In this document: positions 50,501 to 58,976 of the stretch, piece by piece
How the letters are laid out: every line of letters starts with the position of its first letter
Position numbering within the stretch: position 1 is the first letter of the stretch
Made by a program: the position numbers and the translations under genes
Notes under the pieces: model-generated
Seen by the model: only the letters and a program-made list of their open reading frames with translations
What the model was told of the DNA's origin: nothing
The model's database searches: none
NCBI RefSeq assembly: GCF_017591435.1
Contig: NC_059272.1
Span: 11,033,550-11,097,549, forward strand
Length of the DNA: 64,000 nucleotides
Direction: 5' to 3'
Source: Portunus trituberculatus
Lineage: Eukaryota > Arthropoda > Malacostraca > Decapoda > Portunidae

Positions 50501-52456
50501 CAGATGAGTGGAGATGAAGCAGAACCAAGGAAGTGATTCATACAGAGCAGTGCACTGTGGTTGATCTGGTACCAGCCTGATGTTCTAAAGAGTGCTAAGG
50601 TAAGAGGGTCAACCATCACATGCTCAACCATTACATATGTCGGAATCATGAGTGACATTGGACTGTCAAACAATTCTTCAGGCCAGTGGGTGCCAGTGCG
50701 AGATTTTGCCAAGATAACACCACCAAATGTGTCAAAACTCTGTGTCAAGTTTTCTAAAACCATGCCACTGTATAGGTCACAAACCTGAAGAGAACAACTT
50801 TGGAAATTACTAGAAATTTGACACTGAGTTCCATCTAAACAAATCTTCTGATGTCTTATGGCCTTCCTAAAGTGCTTGGACCACAGCACAAGCTCTCCAT
50901 CCTGGGTGACCCATAATACTCTTTCCTTCAACTTCCAGCACATCCTAGTGTTGCCTTTGCTATCACACTCAATAAATTCCCTTATACTTCTGTAGTTCAT
51001 ACCAAGGAGGTGTATCAGTTCATGAATGACAACTCTCTTTATCATGATGTCATCGGTTTCTCCTTCTTTCCAGCATGCATTGATTGTTCCAGCAACTGGC
51101 CGTCCACTGTGCACCCCGCCAATCCTTGATGCTTCCATGCGACACACATGGGAGTGGGCCAGAGAGGAAGAACATAACTTGCTTTGCTTGGAGGTTAAGT
51201 AAACAACAAAATTTGTACCATCTGTAAATCCATGTCCCTGAGGCAATGATGTGGAGAGGGGCTCTACTTCTTTGGGGCCAAAAACTTGCAGACCCTCCAG
51301 ATGGGCTTGTGGTATCTTGGCCTCACCACATTTCTCAATACCAAGGTAATGTTTAGATATCTGGCCACATTTGCCTTTATTTGGCCCATCAAAATATATA
51401 GAAACACAAGCATTCTTTTCCCTTGGGACATGAAATACTGGTTTCCTTAACTTATTTTGAATACTAAGTAATCTGGATATGTGGAACACAGCTTCTCTCA
51501 CGATGTGCTGAGTCCTTGAGGTGAAGTGATTATCCACATACTCCACATGCACCCTGAGACCTGACGCATGAACAGTGAAAGACAAGATGATTGTAAATAA
51601 AATATCTGCTAAAGCTTTAGCTTTCATTCTGAATTGATTAGGTGCCTTGGTGGTTGATGTGAGAATAACTTGATGCTGTCACTTTCTCGGTCTTGCTAGC
51701 TTAAGCATGGGAAATATCCACCTTCTATCTTCATGGTTTAGTTGAGGGAGAACTCAACACCACGTTCTATCTTGGTTGTTTAGGATAAGGCAAAGCTTAA
51801 AACCAGCACTTTTTATCTTTGTGGTTTAGCTAAGAATGTTATGTGATACCACCACATTTTCTGTCTTAGTGGTTCAGTTGAGGGCAGAATTCATCACCAT
51901 CTTGTCTCCTTTTTCTTGTTGGGTATTCGAAGGGACCAGGCAGGCTGTTGTTTTAATAGCTAAGGTAAAGCCCAGTACTTAAAGCCACCACCTTCTCTTG
52001 ATCTCGGTAGCTTGACTGAGGGAGAAACTCAATACTACCACCTTCATTCCGTCTTGGCTTGGGTAAGTACATGTAATAATAATGTAATGCCACTACCTTT
52101 CTGTCTTAGTGGCTTAGCTGAGAAGAAAATTTAAATACCACCATCTTCTCCCAAGGTGGCTTAGGTAAGGGAGCAACTTACAACGTCACCTTCTCAAGCA
52201 CTACTAACATGAGTAATCCTAGACTAATGTTATGAATGAACTCATTGTTCACTCACACGAAGGCATCGAGAAACACCAACTAACTTTTATATAAACACCA
52301 CAGATGTTTTTCTATACCACTTAAAGATAACATATGATAGTTGAAAGCAAATGTGTTTAATCTTGATATGTTATTTTGGGTATCAAGGCGAACTAGATGT
52401 GCCTGGGTTAGTTACTTACAGACATGTCGAGAAATCCGTCTGCTAGGAATCGCCAT
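41519..52456 (-). CDS. MRPS2: MRPS2, mitochondrial ribosomal protein uS2m
   Basis: Component of the mitochondrial ribosome small subunit. Four exons join in frame on the minus strand: 52456-52420, 49627-49511, 48019-47727 and 41875-41519, totalling 804 nt (267 aa plus TAG). Donors are GTAAGT, GTAGGG and GTTGGT; acceptors TTACACAG, CTCTTTCAG and TTGTTCCAG. Exons 1-2 encode an Arg/Ser/Ala-rich mitochondrial presequence (MAIPSRRISRHV, then WWWLGQAGRRAFASSS) and a Pro/Ala/Gln linker. Exon 3 carries the start of the S2 fold (LFNARVHLGHTEGSL, FVFGSRLGYLIIDLDQT, FRGGIILFIGRTPQ). Exon 4 has ECGEYAHTRFWQGG, RLPDLIIALHTM and VAVVDTNCNPNLVTYPIPGN, all uS2 hallmarks. Intron 3 contains hAT, Tigger and SINE insertions and intron 1 contains a protease gene. 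It looks intact. Confidence 0.95.
41971..42634. mobile_element. hAT-like MITE in MRPS2 intron 3
   Basis: The ends CTGGGGTTCTCAACCT and (reversed) CAGGGGTTCTCAACCT form a 16-bp inverted repeat with one mismatch, typical of hAT (Charlie-like) termini. It is flanked by TATTACGT (41963-41970) and TATTACAT (42635-42642), an 8-bp duplication with one mismatch. Subterminal GGGGTACGTG blocks recur near both ends. No coding capacity. Confidence 0.88.
43479..44944 (+). mobile_element. Tigger/pogo element with C-terminal transposase remnant
   Basis: TIRs begin CAATAAGTCCTCGTTATACG (left) and CAGTAAGTCCTCGTTATACG (right, reversed) and are flanked by TA. The plus strand at 43776-44045 encodes the C-terminal part of a pogo/Tigger DDE transposase (KAYYQWQTMQQLIKGTDG, then IREWWKSYNI and AWNKVWLECAHDF). 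The AGFDEVDYDDV segment is frameshifted, and DIKTLRECFGGIEKALETL follows at about 44190. The upstream catalytic part is deleted (element 1.47 kb). The tail contains three SFFKP motifs. In MRPS2 intron 3, antisense to that gene. Confidence 0.9.
44461..44580. repeat. 60-bp tandem duplication in the Tigger tail
   Basis: 44461-44520 and 44521-44580 are near-identical 60-bp units, each encoding PSSISSFFKPVKCADPATA in the same frame. Confidence 0.93.
45807..46113 (+). mobile_element. tRNA-derived SINE with poly-A tail
   Basis: GTGGCGTAGTGGATAAGG serves as A-box region and GATTCAAATCCC as B-box, 45 bp apart. A body of about 220 bp follows, ending in GGAGG and a 12-A tail (46102-46113). The A tail sets this family apart from the AC-tailed SINEs. 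In MRPS2 intron 3. Confidence 0.7.
46555..46730. repeat. Poly-T then A-rich (AAAT/AAATA)n tract
   Basis: Poly-T at 46554-46571 and A-rich short repeats 46635-46725. The rest of intron 3 from 46114 to 47726 shows no supported feature. Confidence 0.85.
48020..49510. other. MRPS2 intron 2, no recognised element
   Basis: AT-rich. Only short open frames, none with a motif. Confidence 0.6.
50122..51627 (-). CDS. M8 leishmanolysin-like zinc metalloprotease, membrane anchored
   Basis: Intact single-exon frame of 501 aa. The N-terminus (MKAKALADILFTIILSFTVH) looks like a signal peptide. The zinc site is HELIHLLGM at residues 202-210, and the third His is likely His314 in TGTHW, about 107 residues later. 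DSPMS (321-325) may supply the Met-turn, and DPLTLALFRTSGWYQIN (340-356) is the typical M8 'TLALL.D.GWY' block. GRPVAGTINAC precedes the active site, as in the family. Residues about 467-492 form a C-terminal membrane helix. It is shorter than typical LMLN; whether it belongs with LMLN or the CIROP/LMLN2 branch cannot be decided here. It lies inside MRPS2 intron 1 on the same strand. A CTGCAG/GTAATT donor-like site at 50181 would remove the last 19 residues and cut the helix, so I prefer the open frame. ATG 51627 follows an acceptor-like AATTCAG, so a non-coding 5' exon is possible. Confidence 0.82.
   Translation of the reverse strand: MKAKALADILFTIILSFTVHASGLRVHVEYVDNHFTSRTQHIVREAVFHISRLLSIQNKLRKPVFHVPREKNACVSIYFDGPNKGKCGQISKHYLGIEKCGEAKIPQAHLEGLQVFGPKEVEPLSTSLPQGHGFTDGTNFVVYLTSKQSKLCSSSLAHSHVCRMEASRIGGVHSGRPVAGTINACWKEGETDDIMIKRVVIHELIHLLGMNYRSIREFIECDSKGNTRMCWKLKERVLWVTQDGELVLWSKHFRKAIRHQKICLDGTQCQISSNFQSCSLQVCDLYSGMVLENLTQSFDTFGGVILAKSRTGTHWPEELFDSPMSLMIPTYVMVEHVMVDPLTLALFRTSGWYQINHSALLCMNHFLGSASSPLICKNLIENNRDFISSNETFTREQITAQNSPSQSSPINMSENHDPVSTSKDVIGNGIQNSTNELNMFIWTKRSNTDRKPENVKSIASLCSPLCTAITVFQTLLIYFTLQVILWLSTLWVCEFQFLESC
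51715..52195. repeat. Degenerate minisatellite, about 45-50 bp period
   Basis: Units built on 'ccaccttctgtcttagtgg' followed by 'tttagttgaggga' recur about ten times, starting near 51718, 51761, 51806, 51853, 51898, 51986, 52038, 52092, 52138 and 52176, with much divergence and spacing changes. It fills the space between the protease start and MRPS2 exon 1. Confidence 0.7.
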
Positions 52457-53149
52457 GGGGAAAATAATAATGTGCTACTTCTTCTTGTGCGTTATGTGAC
52501 TCTATATCGCTTTTAATGCGCTCTTATTCTTGTTTCTTTTTTGCGGTGTTGTGTCTGCGGTATCTTTTATCCTATGAAGTGACAAGCGAGAAAATGCCCA
52601 GCAACTTCGAAAAGTGGTCTCAATGGTAATTTAGTAATAGCTTACCCGAAATCCGTAGGGATACCACCTTCTTTAAAATTATGGGAAAACATCATGAATA
52701 CTTTATTAATAAGAAAAGGTGATGGAAAGAGCGAGAAAAGGTGAGATACTTTGCACAGTTTAAATAAATGGCCGGTTTGTTTATTTATCACAACTATCCC
52801 TGTCAGACAGAAATTTCTGCTTTTCTCGAGTGCATATTTTAATTGTCATAGTTAACATAAGGAAGTTTAGAGTTGATTGTCGTTTAAGGCAGATCTATGT
52901 AAGGTTTTCTGGCTGCCATTATTGTTCTTCCTCTTTATGTGACCCTGGAGACTGCTCAGATGTGGAATTTACCATATAGTAAATTCTTAGTTTCTTACAG
53001 TTGACCTGGAAGAGCCTTACGCCTGTGGTTCCAGATCTTCATTTCCGTATTTTGGTAGCGTGTGGTGTATCTCGTATGCTTTATAGTCATAACATAAATT
53101 TTTATTTGCCTAGAATATATATAATTTTGCCTCAAATTTCTTTACGGAT
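52457..53149. other. Upstream region of MRPS2, no other feature recognised
   Basis: Should contain the MRPS2 promoter and 5' UTR. No TATA box or downstream divergent gene could be supported. Confidence 0.4.
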
Positions 53150-55805
53150 ATTGTGGAAACTACCCACACAGGCAAATGTTCCAAGAATTTAGTACCCTAC
53201 ATGGAAAGGCATATTTCCTTACATTTAATCTGGATCTTTGCATGAAAATTGTCAATGAATTTCCTCTACTTGTTCTAACTTCATTATATTTCAGTAATCC
53301 CTTGCAACATATCTCATCATATTTTCCGGTAAGAATCTTGAAAGTTTCAACCATATCTCCTCGTGCCCTACTGTAAGCCAGTGTTGGTAGCTTCAGCTTC
53401 CTGAGTCTTTCTTCATAATTGAGACCTTTCAGTTCTGAACCATCCTTGTGGCTCTACATTTTTAAGGTTGTAGTAAAGGGTATAGTGATGCAGTGTATCC
53501 CTTACAAAGATATAAGGCAGAGAAACAGGAAGCCATTATGGTGGACTCATGAGATAGATAGCCAGATCAGAGAGAAGAAGAGGGCATACAGAGAGTTGCA
53601 GAAAAGTGGGGAAGATGTAGATTTGATTAGGTACAGACAGGTCAGGGATGATTTGAGTAAGGTTATAAAAAAAAGTAAAAGGCAGGCAGAGATAAAACTA
53701 GCTAGAGCTGGGAGTAAAGATCCCCAAAAATTATATAGTTATTACAAGGTCAGTGATAAAAGAAATAAGGATAGGATTGGACCACTCAGAAAAGATGGTG
53801 TAGTAGTGGATCAAAATGAAGACATAGTAGAATTATTGAATGAACAATTTTCTTCAGTATTTACTAGGAAAGAATAGGAAATCCTGTTACAAACAGTGCG
53901 ACGAGTAGTTTAAGAGCTTTAGAAAATATTGATATAAAACCGGGAATTATTAGGAAATTTATTCTTGAACTAGACGATAGGAAAGCTAGTGGTCCTGATG
54001 AGCTACATGCCAGAGTACTTAGGGAGGGTGTAGACAGTATTTCTGAAGCACTTAAGTTAATCTTTGAAAGATCACTTAGGTTTGCTGAGATACCTCAGGA
54101 CTGGAAGTTAGCTAATGTTACTCCAATATTTAAAAAAGGTAGGAAGGATGATGTGAATAATTATAGACCGATCAGTTTAACTAGTATAGTATGTAAGATA
54201 CTAGAGAAAATCATTAAGGGTAGTATTTGGGAGCATTTAAATGAGAATAGATTAATTAGAGATACCCAACATGGCTTTAGATCAGGGAGGTCCTGTCTTA
54301 CAAATTTGCTCGATATCTTAGAATATATTACCAAGGAGTTAGATGATGGAAATAGCATAGATGTTATATATCTAGATTTTAGCAAGGCGTTTGATAAGGT
54401 ACCGCATAGGAGGCTAGTGTACAAATTGAGACTACATGGGATAGGGGTAGGTTAGTTGATTGGATTAGTGAATGGCTTTCTGATAGGAAACAGAGAGTAG
54501 TATTAAATGGGGCAATGTCTGAGTGGAAGGAAGTGGTTAGTGGGTACCCCAAGGATCAGTGCTAGGACCTCTTCTTTTCTTGGTGTACATTAACGATTTA
54601 GATATAGGAATTAGTAGCAAAGTATCAAAGTTTGCAGATGATACTAAGATAGCATGTGCAGTACAGGGTGAAAAGGACAATTACAGAATACAACGAGACC
54701 TGGACAGGCTGATAGCATGGGCAGACAGGTGGCAGATGGAGTTTAATTCTAAAAGTGTCAGGTTATGCATTTAGGTAAAGACAACACAAACTTTAACTAT
54801 GAGATGGAGGGATGTTGGCTAGAGGCAGTAGAGGAAGGAAAGGATTTAGGAGTAGTGATAGACAGGACTATGAAATTTTCAAAGCAATGTTTAGAAGCAA
54901 GAAATAGGGCAAATAGGATCCTGGGTTTTATAAATAGAAATGTTAGTTATAAAAGTAAGGAAGTGGTGCGTAGCTTATATAATTCCTATGTTAGGCCCCA
55001 TTTAGAGTATTGCATACAGGCCTGGTCACCCCACTATAGGCAGGATATCAACATGTTAGAAGCAGTTCAGAGAAGAGCAACTAGGATGATACCAGCATTA
55101 AAGCGCCTGGAGTATAGAGATAGATTAAAGGAATTAAACATGTTTTCATTTGAGAGGAGATGTATAAGAGGGATATGATAGAGTTATTTAAAATGTTCTC
55201 AGATACAAACTACATAGATGTGAGATCTTTCTTTACCTTAGAGGAGGGAAATAGGACTAGAAATCATGGCAGGAAGATTAGAAAGCAAGGCTGCAGGTTA
55301 GATATAAGAAAATATTTCTTTAGTCATAGGGTGGTAGACTTCTGGAATGCATTGCCAGAGACGGTTGTAAATAGCACTAGTTTGACAATGTTTAAAAACA
55401 GATTAGATAAGCACTTAAATTTATTAGATTTATAATTATGTATAGCACTGCATGATAGTTTTTATAAGAAATTTACTATAGTTAAATAAGACATGATCCC
55501 CATGTATGGGGACCACAAATTGTAGAGGATTTCGCTGCAGGACTTAGCCCTGTTAATGGGCCAAATATTTAGAATTAGTATATAATGTATTGTGTACTTG
55601 TAAGTGTATCTTTAAGTACTGATGACGAGGTCGCTGTGCGACTGATACAGGATAACCTAGATGGGCCCTGGTGGCCCTTTGTTATCCTATTATTTATGTT
55701 ATGTTATGTTATGTTACATTTCACATTCTCCACCATCTCAATGTCTTTCAGGGGGTGAGGATTCCAGACCGAGTTTGCATATTCTGAATGTAGTCTTATC
55801 ACTCT
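53150..55805 (-). mobile_element. LINE copy L, minus-strand C-terminal fragment, split by copy K
   Basis: Minus-strand coding in 55722-55805 (HSEYANSVWNPHPLKDIEMV) continues across the insertion into 53461-53160 (KCRATRMV, then LKYNEVRTSRGNSL and NVRKYAFPCRVLNSWN). Removing 53462-55714 and one duplicated TACATTT restores a continuous frame (ENVKCRATRMV). The two outer parts therefore are one LINE C-terminus. Confidence 0.85.
53462..55714 (+). mobile_element. LINE copy K, CR1/L2-like, (TTATG)n tail, 7-bp TSD
   Basis: Plus-strand ORF2 from the endonuclease-RT linker (KPLWWTHEIDSQIREKKRAY) through RT (NNYRPISLTSIVCKI, QHGFRSGRSCLTNLL, YLDFSKAFDKVPHRRL, LGPLLFLVYINDL, KFADDTKIA) to the C-terminus (RPHLEYCIQAWSPHYRQD, VVDFWNALPETVVN, stop near 55435). 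The 3' UTR ends in TTATG repeats (55694-55714). It is flanked by TACATTT at 53455-53461 and 55715-55721. 5'-truncated, with several frameshifts but an intact FADD. A different family from the AC-tailed copies. Confidence 0.92.
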
Positions 55806-56035
55806 TACCTCGTTCTCTTACCTGACGCAGGTAAGGGGCAAGAAGCCGCACTCTGCTGATGCGCCAGCCCTTACAATACAAGTACTCCACATCTTGAATA
55901 ACAATACAAATGGGCTAGGGAGTGTATCATAAGCAACAATAAGTAATAAAATAAATTAACTTCGTTAATTTTAATATTCAAAAAGTAGATTCCCAAGATG
56001 AGACAATAAGGTGGATTTCAAAGACTCAAAACAGA
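55806..56035. other. Short unannotated spacer
   Basis: No motif recognised between LINE L and LINE E. Confidence 0.4.
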
Positions 56036-57436
56036 GGAATTGGAAAAGAGAAAAATCATAGTTACATATGTGCCACCTAAGACAAATATAAAGAACTGAG
56101 GAACATAAAGATATGCAAAGAGAGGTGGTTAAGTGCTTAGATAATATGTTGAGAAGAAATGGAAGAATACTTTTAGTTGGAGACTTTAACTGTAAAAAAT
56201 ATAACTGGAAAGAGATGGAAGTATTGGACAATGCTGGACAGTGGAGCAAATAAGTGTTACAGTTGACTATGGAAAATACAATGGACCAGTGTATGGAGTC
56301 AACAAGGTGTAGGGGAGAAGAACCATCGTTACTTGACCTAATATTCACAAAGAAACCAGAGCCCCCTCCCAGTCCAATGGGAAGAAGTGATCATGTGACA
56401 TTAGAGCTGGAAATACAGGAGGAGGATGGGATAAGTTACACAGAGGGCTACAAAAAAGAGAAATTAAATCATGCAAGAGCAGATTTTGAAAAATTAAGGA
56501 ACTTTTTGCTGACATTGAATAGTTTATAGAGTTAAAAAAAAAATTCATGCTTGGTACAATGCTAGATGCACAGTTGTCAAAAAGGCAAAAGATAAAGCTT
56601 GGAAGAAACTCATAAAGCAGAGAAATGACAACAGACAGCAGTATAAGGATGCAAGAAGTGAATATATTAGAATAAGGAGAGAAGAAGAAAGAAACTTTGA
56701 GAAAGATTTGGTGAGTAAAAGCAAAGAGAAACTCAAGCTTTTCTACAAATTCATAAATGGCAAAATGAAAAATAAGAAAACAATAGAAAAAAATAATTAA
56801 AGGAAGGAAGACATACCAATCAGAGAAGGAAATGTGTGAAATAATGAATGAGAGCTTCAAAATGGTGTTCACTAAAGAAGATTTTACAGAACCAAATAGG
56901 ACATTGCATTGTCAAGGATTACAGGAAATCACAGTACACAAAGAAGATATTAGGAGATTATTGGATAATTTGGATGTCAGAAAACCAATGGGGCCAGTTC
57001 ACTACGTAAATGGAATGGATAAGAGCCAACGAAATACCGATATTTAAAAGGGGAAAGACATCTGAGCTATTGAATGACAGACCAGTGTCACTTACAAGTA
57101 TTATGGAAAAGCTGTGTGAAGTAATTATCAAGGAAAAATGGGTTGAACATCTGGAAGAATAAGTCATAACAAACAGACAATTTAGGTTCAGGACAGGACG
57201 GTCATGTGTGTCAAATTTATTAAGCTTCTATTCAAGGGTAATAGAAAGACTGGATAACAGAGATGGATTTTCCACACAGAACGGTGGAAAAGTGGAATGC
57301 ATTGAATAATGAAGTTGTTACAGCACATAATGTGCATAACTTTAAGAAAAATTGGATAAGTGGAGACATGAGACAGGACGCTATGAACTCCGCTCGAACC
57401 TTGTACAATACAGCTAGATAAGTACAACTAGATAAA

Positions 57437-57437
<1 letters not shown>
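56036..57437 (+). mobile_element. LINE copy E, internally deleted
   Basis: The endonuclease starts at VTYVPPKTN (about 56060), followed by GDFNCK (56180) and GRSDHVTLELEI (56380). The RT fingers (56832-57240) include NDRPVSLTSIMEKLCE, QFRFRTGRSC and FYSRVIERL. At about 57265 the sequence jumps directly to the extreme C-terminus (frameshifted, HRTVEKWNALNNEVV) and tail (CAACTAGATAAATATG then AC). The RT palm and about 250 residues are missing. Confidence 0.85.
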
Positions 57438-58252
<815 letters not shown>

Positions 58253-58265
58253 ACACACACACACA
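58253..58265. repeat. (AC)n between LINE F and SINE
   Basis: Thirteen-base AC run at the exact junction. Confidence 0.85.
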
Positions 58266-58484
58266 GATATTTGGGTGTGTCTCCTTTCACGTGTAGCCCC
58301 TGTTCACCTAGCAGTGAGTAGGTACGGGATGTAAATCGAGGAGTTGTGACCTTGTTGTCCCGGTGTGTGGTGTGTGCCTGGTCTCAGGCCTATCCAAAGA
58401 TCGGAAATAATGAGCTCTGAGCTTGTTCCGTAGGGTAACGTCTGGCTGTCTCGTCAGAGACTGCAGCAGATCAAACAGTGAAAC
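58266..58484 (+). mobile_element. SINE without tRNA head, AC-tailed
   Basis: Body from 'gatatttgggtgtgtctcc' to 'cagtgaaacac', identical in plan to 58615-58817 but lacking the tRNA-like head. It starts at (AC) and ends in (AC)n (58485-58502). Confidence 0.85.
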
Positions 58485-58502
58485 ACACACACACACACAC
58501 AC

Positions 58503-58522
58503 AAATACAACTAGGTAAATAC
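58503..58522 (+). mobile_element. 20-bp LINE tail scar
   Basis: Only the last bases of the LINE (AAATACAACTAGGTAAATAC) are present, between two (AC)n tracts. Confidence 0.75.
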
Positions 58523-58542
58523 ACACACACACACACACACAT

Positions 58543-58814
58543 GGCCCGGTAGCTCAGTGGTTAGAGCGCTGGCTTCACAAGCCAGATGACCGGGTTCGAT
58601 TCCCGCCGGGTGGAGATATTTGGGTGTGTCTCCTCACGTGTAGTGTTCACCTAGCAGTGAGTAGGTGAGGATGTAAATCGAGGAGTTGTGACCTTGTTGT
58701 CCCGGTGTGTGTGTGTGCCTGGTCTCAGACCTATGAAGATGGAAATAATGAGCTTTGAGCTGTTGAGGGTAACGTCTGGCTGTTTGCCAGAGACTGCAGC
58801 AGATCAAACAGTGA

Positions 58815-58817
<3 letters not shown>
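58543..58817 (+). mobile_element. SINE with tRNA-Val(CAC)-like head, AC-tailed
   Basis: The head 58543-58614 folds as a tRNA. The acceptor GGCCCGG pairs imperfectly with CCGGGTG. The D-arm lies around TAGCTCAGTGG (A-box). The anticodon stem CTGGC/GCCAG bounds loop TTCACAA with CAC, and the T-arm lies around GGTTCGATTCC (B-box). About 200 bp of SINE body follow, ending 'cagtgaatt' and (AC)n. Because a body and AC tail follow and other copies exist, I call it a SINE head rather than a tRNA gene. Confidence 0.85.
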
Positions 58818-58866
<49 letters not shown>

Positions 58867-58929
58867 AAACACAAACACAAAACACACAAAACACAAACAC
58901 AAAACAACACACACACACACACACAAACA

Positions 58930-58974
<45 letters not shown>
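58818..58974. repeat. (AC)n with AAACAC variants
   Basis: About 155 bp of AC with AAAC-type interruptions between the SINE tail and LINE copy G. Confidence 0.93.

Positions 58975-58976
<2 letters not shown>

Noticed and set aside
58543..58614. Functional tRNA-Val(CAC) gene
   Set aside because: Fold and A/B boxes are good, but the acceptor stem is imperfect and a SINE body plus AC tail follows directly. Related copies exist, so it is a SINE head.
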